A DNA stretch of 64,000 nt from Corynebacterium kroppenstedtii (GTDB lineage Bacteria > Actinomycetota > Actinomycetes > Mycobacteriales > Mycobacteriaceae), in assembly GCF_003243515.1 (NCBI RefSeq), contig NZ_QFRA01000001.1, positions 124,001-188,000 on the forward strand, read 5' to 3'. The translations under genes and the position numbers were made by a program. How positions within the stretch are numbered: position 1 is the first letter of the stretch; every line of letters starts with the position of its first letter. The notes beneath the pieces are model-generated. The model had not been told where the DNA came from, ran no database searches, and saw nothing but the letters and a program-made list of their open reading frames with translations. This document shows, one piece after another, positions 28,104-36,068 of this stretch.

Positions 28104-28242
28104 TTGCGATCCGGGGCACGTCGCTGGGCACGTTCATACCCACCAATGCCCGTCTGGTGCCCCGACGACTGGGACAAGAAGTAGACGCAGATCGTATCCC
28201 CCACCTAGGGTTAGAACATCACACCGTCGATGAGGAGAGTCC

Positions 28243-29565
28243 GTGAATGCGAACGCGGGTGGCCGCAGCGTCTTGTCCAGACTTCCCGGTAGCGCATTCG
28301 GCGCACGACACCGCCGGGCCATCACCCGCAGCTCCTTGTGCGCCGGCGCCATTTTATTAGTCATTGCCATTGCCGCGCCGACGTTCATTGTCCCCTCGCT
28401 CAAGGAATTGCCGGCAAACATCGATTACGACGTGTCCACGGCGCCAACCCGAGGGATCCTCATCGACTCGGCAGCGTTTAAGGCTGGCCGCCCCTCTGCG
28501 TCGCACTCCTCGGACCCGGCCTGCGTCGGACAAGCCATGCCGACGCGCTGCTACATCGAAACAGATGTGCCGCTGCGGGCGAGCGAAAAAGTGACGACGG
28601 CGTCGTCGTCGAAAAAAACGACGAAGCTTCGCCCAGTATCGACGCTCTACGCCGGCGACCTGGATACTCCGGAAAGGAAAAACGGCTCGGACGCGAAGGA
28701 CCAGACGGACGCGGATAATGAGATCGGGTCGATCCACGATGAGGTCGTGCTGAACCGCCACACGGCATTCCCCTCGAAAAAGCCTCAGTCTTCTGTTGCG
28801 ATGGATTTATCCGCCTTGGGGATGGGCGACGATGTGAAGGTATCCATCAATGATTTCGTTCGCGATGGCTACCAGTTTCGATTCCCCTTCGGGTCTGAAC
28901 GACGGTCATATCGATTCTTCGATGCTGCCACTGGCACCGCGACCCCCATCGATTTTGTGAACGCGATTCAGCAGCGCGGAAAAGATGTGTATTCGAAGGG
29001 AATTGATGTTTATCAGTTCAGCCAGGACCTAGGGCCCGTCAACCTTTATGATGCGCAACGGCGGCTCATGGACAATGCGGGCAATGTGTCGGAGGAACAG
29101 CGGCAGGAATTAGATAGGCTTCGGCGGAATATTCCCGCGTCCTCGTGGGGTTTGAGTTCTGGGGCCCCTATCCAAATGGATCCTTATTATGTGGCTACCC
29201 GAACGATAAATGTTGAACCAGCTACTGGAATGATAACGAATAATTCGGTCACGTTATGGGTTTTTTATGCCCAAAATTACAATGAGGCAAAAACTATTAA
29301 GGAAAATCAGGATAAAGAATTAGCCTCCCCTTCTCGGACTATGCTTCACTTCGACGCTCAGTGGGATGACCGCACGAAAGAAGCCCGGCTACACGATATT
29401 CAGAAAGTGATTAAGCCGCTCAATATCTGGAGTAAGGCAGTTCCCTGGATAACGGGCGTGAGCGGGATGATCTTAATCCTGGCTGGCTTGTACTTGTATT
29501 TCGACGCGCGCCAAGCCGGCCGCCGACCTGCGGGGAAGTCCCCGAAAACCCCAGATTCGCTCTAA
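28243..29565 (+). CDS. DUF3068 (PorA-family) membrane protein
   Basis: 440 residues bounded by two TM helices: one at about residues 27-48 (LCAGAILLVIAIAAPTFIV) and one at about 408-428 (ITGVSGMILILAGLYLYFDA). The large region between them lies outside the membrane. The sequence DYDVSTAPTRGILID, a central RRSYRFFDAATGTATPIDFV and a QMDPYYVATRTINVEPATG stretch are typical of DUF3068 proteins of Corynebacteriales. Function unknown; the family is envelope-associated and widespread in mycolic-acid bacteria. GTG start with GAGGAGAG. Confidence 0.85.
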   Translation: MNANAGGRSVLSRLPGSAFGARHRRAITRSSLCAGAILLVIAIAAPTFIVPSLKELPANIDYDVSTAPTRGILIDSAAFKAGRPSASHSSDPACVGQAMPTRCYIETDVPLRASEKVTTASSSKKTTKLRPVSTLYAGDLDTPERKNGSDAKDQTDADNEIGSIHDEVVLNRHTAFPSKKPQSSVAMDLSALGMGDDVKVSINDFVRDGYQFRFPFGSERRSYRFFDAATGTATPIDFVNAIQQRGKDVYSKGIDVYQFSQDLGPVNLYDAQRRLMDNAGNVSEEQRQELDRLRRNIPASSWGLSSGAPIQMDPYYVATRTINVEPATGMITNNSVTLWVFYAQNYNEAKTIKENQDKELASPSRTMLHFDAQWDDRTKEARLHDIQKVIKPLNIWSKAVPWITGVSGMILILAGLYLYFDARQAGRRPAGKSPKTPDSL

Positions 29566-29600
29566 TTGCGCGAGCGCGTTAACCGTTGAGCGCATTAACT

Positions 29601-29630
29601 ATTTTGATCGCTCTGCTACTTGATCAAAAT
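29601..29630. promoter_or_regulatory. Inverted repeat upstream of Dcu-type transporter gene
   Basis: Perfect nine-base arms ATTTTGATC and GATCAAAAT separated by 12 bases, ending 122 bases before the transporter start. The AT-rich stem lacks a T tract, so an operator is more likely than a terminator. The binding protein is unknown; TTGAT/ATCAA arms recall FNR/CRP-type half-sites but the spacing is too wide for those. Confidence 0.45.
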
Positions 29631-29752
29631 CACAGCTATTAGAAATATCACACCGACATAAGTGGGCTCAGAATAGCGTCGGGACTGCCGGTAGTCCTAA
29701 TCTGTTTTCGGCTTATCATCACAAAATTAAATTGCGCTGAACGGAGTGACTG

Positions 29753-31063
29753 ATGATTTGGTTTCATCTCCTTATCGTTCTTGCCTTCATTATTCTGGGG
29801 GCTCGTTTCGGGGGAATTGGCATTGGGTTCGCGGGTGCAGCAGGTGTCCTAGTACTCGCCATCACCGGGGTCTCAACATCGACAGACGATATTCCGTGGG
29901 CTGTTATCGGAATCATCATGGCTGTCATTTGCACCGTGGCCGCGCTGCAAGTGGCCGGGTCTATGGATTACTTGGTTCACCTGACCGAACGACTGTTGTG
30001 CAGGCATCCGCAACAGCTCGTCTACTTATCTCCCCTGGTCACATTCGTCATGTCGCTCCTGTGCGGAACTGGCCACACCGCATATTCCGTCATCCCGATC
30101 ATTGTCGACGTTGCTAAAGAGCGCGGAAGTCGGCCCTCCCGGCCGCTATCTATCGCCGTCGTGGCGTCGCAAATTGGTGTGGCGGCATCTCCAATTTCTG
30201 CTGCTATGGCCGCTTTGGTCGTCGCTTTGGATCCCTTCCATGTTGGATACTTGCAATGCTTAGAGATTGTTATCCCGACGACGTTCATCGGGTGCGCAGC
30301 CGGCGCATTTGTTGCAGCTCGACAGGGCAAAGAACTGGCCGATGACCCCGTTTACCAGGAACGGAAGAAGCAAGGCCTCGTGAAACCGTCGGCAGCCGGT
30401 ATTGAAAACTACACTCCGGCAAAGAGCGCAGTTCCTAGTTTGTGGGTCTTCCTGCTTGCTCTTATTTTGGTGGTCACCTACGCGACGGTGACCTCGAAAG
30501 AGCTGGGCATTGTCCATAACCCGCCGCTGAGTGCGACTCTGGCGATCATGGCCGTCATGCTCACCGCGGCAGCAGTCATTTGCGGTCTAGCGAAGAAGCC
30601 CTTCGGCGAGATCACCACTCAGAAAACCTTCCGTTCCGGCATGACCGCGGCTATCTGCATCATGGGTCTCGCATGGTTAGGAAATATGTTCGTCAGCCAC
30701 TACGCCGACACGATTTCCCACGGCCTGTCGGGCGCCTTACATTCGCAGCCATGGCTCTCTGCCATGTTCTTCTACTTCGCCGCGCCACTCATGTTCTCCC
30801 ATGCTGCGACAACGTCAGCCTTCATGCCACTGTTCGTGAAACTCGGCCTACCGGCAACAGCATTGGTGGCCAGCTACCCTGCAGTGTCTAACTACTACCT
30901 GCTCCCCAACTACCCGACGACGGTTGCGGCGATGGAAATGGACGACACCGGTTCCACCCGCGTGGGCAAAACGCCGCTCTCCCACCCCTTCGTCCTGCCC
31001 GGCACGGTGTCCATTACAGTGTGCGTTCTTCTCGGATTCCTTGTGGCTCCGATTCTGCTGTAG
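29753..31063 (+). CDS. Anaerobic C4-dicarboxylate transporter, DcuA/DcuB family
   Basis: 436-residue polytopic transporter with about ten to eleven TM helices. Dcu features: the N-terminal LGARFGGIGIGFAGAAGVLV, a FVMSLLCGTGHTAYSVIPII loop, VVASQIGVAASPISAAMAAL, and near the end SYPAVSNYYLLPNYPTTVAA. Family members exchange fumarate, aspartate and succinate, supporting fumarate respiration or C4-acid uptake. Length is normal. Confidence 0.93.
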   Translation: MIWFHLLIVLAFIILGARFGGIGIGFAGAAGVLVLAITGVSTSTDDIPWAVIGIIMAVICTVAALQVAGSMDYLVHLTERLLCRHPQQLVYLSPLVTFVMSLLCGTGHTAYSVIPIIVDVAKERGSRPSRPLSIAVVASQIGVAASPISAAMAALVVALDPFHVGYLQCLEIVIPTTFIGCAAGAFVAARQGKELADDPVYQERKKQGLVKPSAAGIENYTPAKSAVPSLWVFLLALILVVTYATVTSKELGIVHNPPLSATLAIMAVMLTAAAVICGLAKKPFGEITTQKTFRSGMTAAICIMGLAWLGNMFVSHYADTISHGLSGALHSQPWLSAMFFYFAAPLMFSHAATTSAFMPLFVKLGLPATALVASYPAVSNYYLLPNYPTTVAAMEMDDTGSTRVGKTPLSHPFVLPGTVSITVCVLLGFLVAPILL

Positions 31064-31105
31064 ACGCGCCTGCCACTCTCCCGCGCTTAGCTACACTGAG
31101 TAGGC

Positions 31106-32272
31106 ATGAAAGACCACTACCGGGCAGTCATTATTGGTGCAGGACAGGCTGGTCTCGCGGGCGCTCATGAACTCGTCCACCGCGGCCTCACACCCGGGGA
31201 CGACTTCCTCATTCTTGACTCCAATGACGGTCCTGGCGGTGCGTGGCGAAACCGGTGGGACTCCCTCACTTTCGACGCAGCCCACGGGATTGCCGACCTC
31301 CCCGGCCTACCGCTCGGCCACCCCGACCCGGAGATCCCCGCGTCGCGCGTCGTCGCCCAGTATTACGGCGACTACGAGCAGAAATTCGGACTTGCCGTGG
31401 AACGCCCCGCGAAAGTCATCGGTGTGTGCAACAACGATGAAAACACGGAATTGCTCACCGTGGTGTGGATGAAAGACGGGACGTACACGTCTGTGACCTG
31501 CGACGTCACGTTAAATGCGACGGGAACGTGGACGCACCCGTACATCCCCTATATTCCCGGTATTGCGGACTTTCGGGGCACGCAGCTCCACACGGTGAAT
31601 TTCACCACTGCCGACGATTTCGCGGGCAAGAAAACGCTGGTCGTTGGGGGTGGTTTGAGTGCGGTGCAGTTTCTTCTGCAGCTTGCCCCTGTGACAGAAA
31701 CGGTGTGGGCGACCCGACGGCCACCAAACTTCACCAACCACACTTTCGATACCCGGTGGGGCCGCGATGTTGAACAGGCTGTTCGCGACCGCACCCATGC
31801 CGGCGACGAACCAGCCAGCGTGGTACGAACGACCGGCATCCCGCTGTGGGACACCTACCTCGACGGCGTCCGCGATGGCGTCCTGGTGAGCCGCGGAATG
31901 TTCACCCGCATCACCAGTGACGGCGTTGACTTTGAGCCACCAACATCAGCGTCGGCGGACGGTCTTGGACCCAGCTCCTCCGATCACCTCGTCGTGCCCG
32001 AAAGCTGGCGACCGTACGATGCCCACCACCACGAAACCGTCGACGTCATTTTTTGGAATACGGGGTTCCGCCATGCTCTCGAGCACCTCGCGCCGCTGAA
32101 ACTACGCACGCCCGGTGGCGGGATAAAAATGCGCGATGAAGTGCGCATTGAGCGAGATCCGCGGATTTTCCTCCTGGGCTATGGATCGACCGCCTCGACC
32201 GTGGGAGCTACGCGCGCGGGCCATCGAGGGGGACGAGCAGCCATGAAGTACCTGAACGATCATTCATCGTAA
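31106..32272 (+). CDS. FAD/NAD(P)-binding oxidoreductase (flavin monooxygenase-like)
   Basis: 388 residues. N-terminal FAD-binding GAGQAGLAGAHELVHRG, followed by DSNDGPGGAWRNRWDSLTFD, characteristic of flavin-containing monooxygenase-like proteins. A second dinucleotide motif LVVGGGLSAVQFLLQL binds NAD(P)H, and a C-terminal LGYGSTASTVGATRAGHRGG closes the FAD site. It lacks a complete Baeyer-Villiger fingerprint. Substrate unknown; such proteins oxygenate S, N or ketone groups. Confidence 0.85.
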   Translation: MKDHYRAVIIGAGQAGLAGAHELVHRGLTPGDDFLILDSNDGPGGAWRNRWDSLTFDAAHGIADLPGLPLGHPDPEIPASRVVAQYYGDYEQKFGLAVERPAKVIGVCNNDENTELLTVVWMKDGTYTSVTCDVTLNATGTWTHPYIPYIPGIADFRGTQLHTVNFTTADDFAGKKTLVVGGGLSAVQFLLQLAPVTETVWATRRPPNFTNHTFDTRWGRDVEQAVRDRTHAGDEPASVVRTTGIPLWDTYLDGVRDGVLVSRGMFTRITSDGVDFEPPTSASADGLGPSSSDHLVVPESWRPYDAHHHETVDVIFWNTGFRHALEHLAPLKLRTPGGGIKMRDEVRIERDPRIFLLGYGSTASTVGATRAGHRGGRAAMKYLNDHSS

Positions 32273-32384
32273 ACACGGCTGAGCTGGGGAGACGGTGCGA
32301 TGAATAGGAGGCCGCAGCTTCCAGCGTCGCCGTCGGTCACCCCCATGAAAAATTTATTCCTGTTCTCTCGCCACATTTCCGCCC

Positions 32385-32431
32385 CACTCACATATAGTGA
32401 CTCATAACACATATGAACGGGTATGTGAGTG
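32385..32431. promoter_or_regulatory. Long inverted repeat in the fadA promoter region
   Basis: Perfect ten-base arms CACTCACATA (32385-32394) and TATGTGAGTG (32422-32431), 27 bases apart. A second internal ACATA arm (about 32409-32413) can pair with the same right arm. It lies about 70 bases upstream of fadA, where a regulator of fatty-acid degradation would be expected to bind. No regulator is encoded nearby; identity unknown. Confidence 0.55.
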
Positions 32432-32498
32432 CGCTCGCACATCGCCCGCGCAAACGCGCACGCACTTGTAAGGAAATGATCAACCAGGGAGAAACCAC

Positions 32499-33731
32499 AT
32501 GGCACCTGCCGCCGAAACCCAGCCCCAAGCATTCATTTACGAGGCACTTCGAACACCCCGCGGCAAAGGGAAAAGCTCGGGCTCGCTGCACATCGCGAAA
32601 CCGGTCACCCTGCTCACCACGCTCATTAAAGAAATTCGCCGCCGCAACCCCAATATCGACGAACAACGCATTTCCGACGTCATCACCGGCTGCGTGACAC
32701 CCGTCGGGGATCAGGGAATGGATATCGCACGGACAGCGGCCCTCATGGCGGACCTCCCCTATTCCGCTACCGGCGTCCAGGTGAACCGCTATTGCGCGTC
32801 GGGGCTGAGCGCGGTCAACTTGGCCGCCGCCAAAGTTCGCTCCGGGTGGGATGACCTCGTTCTGGCTGGTGGGGTGGAATCCATGTCTCGCGTGCCCATG
32901 GGATCCGACGGCGGGGCCCTCGCGATGGACCCCGAAACCGCCTTCCACACGGACTTTGTCCCCCAGGGAATTTCCGCCGACCTCATCGCTACGCTGGATG
33001 GTGTCACGCGTGACGACGCCGACAGTTACGCGGCACGGTCTCACCAACGCGCTGCTCACGCGTGGGAGGAGGGACGTTTCTCCAACTCCATCGTCCCCGT
33101 CACAGACCAGAACGGCCTCAAGCTTCTCGATAAGGATGAAACGATACGCCCCGACGCTACTGTCGAATCGCTCTCCGGGCTCAAACCGTCGTTCGCCAAA
33201 ATGGGGAGGATCGGCGGTTTCGACGCTGCCGCACTAACCCGCTATCCGCAGGTTCAGCACTTCAATCACATTCACCACGCAGGCAATTCCTCGGGCATTG
33301 TCGACGGTGCCGCCATGACGCTCATCGGCACTGAACAGGCTGGTACAGACATGGGGCTCACGCCTCGCGCTCGGGTCGTGACCACCGCGACTACCGGCGT
33401 CGAACCCACCATCATGCTGACCGCCCCCGCACCCGCTGCACGTGCCGCACTCCACAAGGCCGGACTCACTGCCGACGATATCGACGTGTGGGAAATTAAC
33501 GAAGCCTTCGCCGCCGTCGTCCTCCGCGCGCAACGCGAGCTCCACATTCCCGACGAAAAGCTCAACATCAATGGTGGGGCCATCGCCATGGGCCACCCAC
33601 TCGGCGCGACTGGCGCCATGCTGATCGGACACGCCGTTGACGAACTCCACCGCTCTGGCGACCGTTACGCACTGATCACACTCTGCGTCGCTGGTGGCAT
33701 GGGAGTCGCCACCATCATCGAACGCGTCTAG
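32499..33731 (+). CDS. fadA: Acetyl-CoA C-acyltransferase (thiolase) FadA
   Basis: Last step of beta-oxidation: thiolytic cleavage of 3-ketoacyl-CoA. 410 residues. The nucleophilic Cys lies in QVNRYCASGLSAVN (about residue 98), followed by LVLAGGVESMSRVPMG. The two further active-site blocks are WEINEAFAAVVLRAQREL (His variant: NEAFA) with NGGAIAMGHPLGATGAML, and a C-terminal TLCVAGGMGVATIIE with the second Cys. GGGAGAA ribosome-binding site. It lies 63 bases before fadB and both probably form one operon. Confidence 0.95.
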   Translation: MAPAAETQPQAFIYEALRTPRGKGKSSGSLHIAKPVTLLTTLIKEIRRRNPNIDEQRISDVITGCVTPVGDQGMDIARTAALMADLPYSATGVQVNRYCASGLSAVNLAAAKVRSGWDDLVLAGGVESMSRVPMGSDGGALAMDPETAFHTDFVPQGISADLIATLDGVTRDDADSYAARSHQRAAHAWEEGRFSNSIVPVTDQNGLKLLDKDETIRPDATVESLSGLKPSFAKMGRIGGFDAAALTRYPQVQHFNHIHHAGNSSGIVDGAAMTLIGTEQAGTDMGLTPRARVVTTATTGVEPTIMLTAPAPAARAALHKAGLTADDIDVWEINEAFAAVVLRAQRELHIPDEKLNINGGAIAMGHPLGATGAMLIGHAVDELHRSGDRYALITLCVAGGMGVATIIERV

Positions 33732-33794
33732 CCCACGATTACCCAGGCCAACGTCGACAAGAATGACCACACTCACCAACCCAAGGAGCCAACG

Positions 33795-36068
33795 ATGACC
33801 AACACAACGATCCACTGGGACACCGACGATTCCGGCATTGTCACCCTGACCATGGACGACCCCGCCTCACCCGTTAACACAATGAACGACGCGTTCCGCG
33901 CGAGCCTTCATGACACGGTGGAGAAACTCACCGCGGCCGTCGAGGACAAGACCGTCACAGGTGTCATTATTACGTCTGCGAAGAAAACGTTCTTCGCCGG
34001 CGGCGATATCACCTCCATGATTAATACCGACCCCGAGGACGCCCAAGCCACCTACGACATGCTGACCAGCATGAAAAAGGATCTCCGCACGCTGGAAACG
34101 CTCGGCGTGCCCGTTGTTGCCGCGATTAACGGTGCGGCCCTCGGGGGCGGGTTAGAAATCGCGTTGAGCTGCCACTATCGCATTGCCGCCGACGCTAAAG
34201 GCTCCAAGATTGGCCTTCCCGAGGTGACCCTCGGACTCCTCCCTGGTGGTGGTGGAGTGACACGCACCGTCCGTATGTTGGGCATTCAGGAAGCGCTCAT
34301 GTCGGTGCTCACCACTGGTAAGCGCATGCGCCCTGATCAGGCGAAAGGTCTCGGGCTCATCGACGACGTCGTCGCCCCGGACGCGCTTATCGACGCCGCA
34401 CGCGAGTGGCTGGCCAGTAACCCGGAGCCCTCACAACCATGGGACCGGGAGGGCTACCGCATTCCTGGCGAGACACCCACATCGCCCAAGCTAGCGAGCA
34501 TTCTTCCGTCGTTCCCCGCAACCGTGACCAAGCAGATCAAGGGCGCGCCCATGCCCGCGCCGAAAGCGATCCTGTCCGCAGCGGTTGAGGGGGCGCAGGT
34601 GGACTTCGACCACGCCCTCGACATAGAAACCCGGTACTTCGTTGAACTGGTCACCGGCCCCACTGCGACCAACATGATGCAGGCGTTTTTCTTCGACCTG
34701 CAGCACTGCAATGGTGGAGGTTCGCGCCCCAAGAACATTGAGAAGAAAAAGTTTAGGAAGCTTGGCATGGTCGGCGCAGGAATGATGGGCGCCGGCATTG
34801 CCTATGTCGCAGCAAAGGCGGGGCTCGAGGTCGCGCTGAAGGACGTCGAACTCGCCAATGCCGAACGCGGAAAGGCGTACTCGGAGGGACTAGAGAAGAA
34901 AGCGCTGGAGCGGGGGCGTACCACCGCCGAAAAATCGCAAGCACTCCTGGACCGCATCACCCCGACGGCCGACTACGCCGACCTTGCCAATTGCGACATC
35001 GTCATCGAAGCGGTCTTCGAAAACACCGAGCTCAAGCACAAAGTGTGGGCCGAAATCGAAGAAGCCATCCCTGACGATTGCCTCCTCGGATCCAACACCT
35101 CGACGCTGCCGATCACGGGCCTCGCCGAGGGCGTCACTCGTCCCCAGAACTTCATCGGCATCCACTTCTTCTCCCCCGTGGACAAGATGCCGCTCATCGA
35201 GGTCATCAAAGGCGACAAGACGGACGACGAGACTCTCGCCGGGGCGCTCGACTTTGCGCAACAAATCCGCAAGACGCCCATCGTCGTCAATGATTCTCGA
35301 GGGTTCTACACATCGCGCGTGATCGGGTTCATGCTGGATGAATCGCTGCGGATGCTCGCTGAGGGTATCGATCCGGCCGTCATCGAAGCGGCAGGTCGCC
35401 AAGCCGGCTACCCTGCACCGCCGCTGCAGCTGACTGACGAACTCAACCTCAAGCTCGTGCGCAAGATCAATACCGAGAACGCTAAAGCCGCCGAAGCAGC
35501 CGGTATTCAGGTTGACGACGGAGGCGTCGGCACGATTGTCGATGCCATGCTCGACGACTATGACCGGCCAGGCAAACTCGAGGGCCGAGGGTTTTACACC
35601 TACACCGACGGGAAGCGAACCGGCCTGTGGGAGGGCCTGTGGACTGAGTTGGGTGCCGGTCGCGTATCCATCGGCGACTACGAAACAAAGGTGTCTGACG
35701 GGGACCATGTCGGGCGACGTGGCGACGCCCCCAATCAGCCCTCCGAAGGCGCTCCCACCTTTGCTGACTTGCGGGAACGAATTCTCTTCGCCGAAGCCTT
35801 GGAAACGCAAAAATGCGTCGACGAGGGCGTGCTGATGGACGACGCCGACGCTAACATCGGCTCCATCATGGGGATCGGATTCCCGGCGTGGACAGGTGGA
35901 ACACGTCAGTTCATCAAGAACTACTCCCGGCCTGAGGACGCTGACCTCCCCGCGGACGCAGGAGACGATTACCCCACCCGCGGCATCCCCGGATTCGTCG
36001 CACGTGCTCGTGAACTCGCCGCGAAATACGGGGAACGCTTCGAACCTACGGAGTCATTGACGTCGTAG
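33795..36068 (+). CDS. fadB: 3-hydroxyacyl-CoA dehydrogenase / enoyl-CoA hydratase FadB
   Basis: 757-residue multifunctional beta-oxidation protein. The N-terminal crotonase domain (about residues 1-300) has GGDITSM and GAALGGGLEIALSCHYRIA with the oxyanion hole, then KIGLPEVTLGLLPGGGGVTR. The dehydrogenase NAD site is LGMVGAGMMGAGIAYVAAKA (about residue 320), followed by GSNTSTLPITGLA and the catalytic His in GIHFFSPVDKMPLIEVI. Two C-terminal helical repeats follow (NDSRGFYTSRV, GIGFPAWTGG). Good AAGGAG ribosome-binding site. Its 3' end overlaps the convergent FUSC gene by 23 bases. Confidence 0.96.
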   Translation: MTNTTIHWDTDDSGIVTLTMDDPASPVNTMNDAFRASLHDTVEKLTAAVEDKTVTGVIITSAKKTFFAGGDITSMINTDPEDAQATYDMLTSMKKDLRTLETLGVPVVAAINGAALGGGLEIALSCHYRIAADAKGSKIGLPEVTLGLLPGGGGVTRTVRMLGIQEALMSVLTTGKRMRPDQAKGLGLIDDVVAPDALIDAAREWLASNPEPSQPWDREGYRIPGETPTSPKLASILPSFPATVTKQIKGAPMPAPKAILSAAVEGAQVDFDHALDIETRYFVELVTGPTATNMMQAFFFDLQHCNGGGSRPKNIEKKKFRKLGMVGAGMMGAGIAYVAAKAGLEVALKDVELANAERGKAYSEGLEKKALERGRTTAEKSQALLDRITPTADYADLANCDIVIEAVFENTELKHKVWAEIEEAIPDDCLLGSNTSTLPITGLAEGVTRPQNFIGIHFFSPVDKMPLIEVIKGDKTDDETLAGALDFAQQIRKTPIVVNDSRGFYTSRVIGFMLDESLRMLAEGIDPAVIEAAGRQAGYPAPPLQLTDELNLKLVRKINTENAKAAEAAGIQVDDGGVGTIVDAMLDDYDRPGKLEGRGFYTYTDGKRTGLWEGLWTELGAGRVSIGDYETKVSDGDHVGRRGDAPNQPSEGAPTFADLRERILFAEALETQKCVDEGVLMDDADANIGSIMGIGFPAWTGGTRQFIKNYSRPEDADLPADAGDDYPTRGIPGFVARARELAAKYGERFEPTESLTS

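Noticed and set aside
34890..35810. 306-codon minus-strand frame inside fadB
   Set aside because: Antisense shadow of the dehydrogenase domain, which has complete motifs in its own frame.
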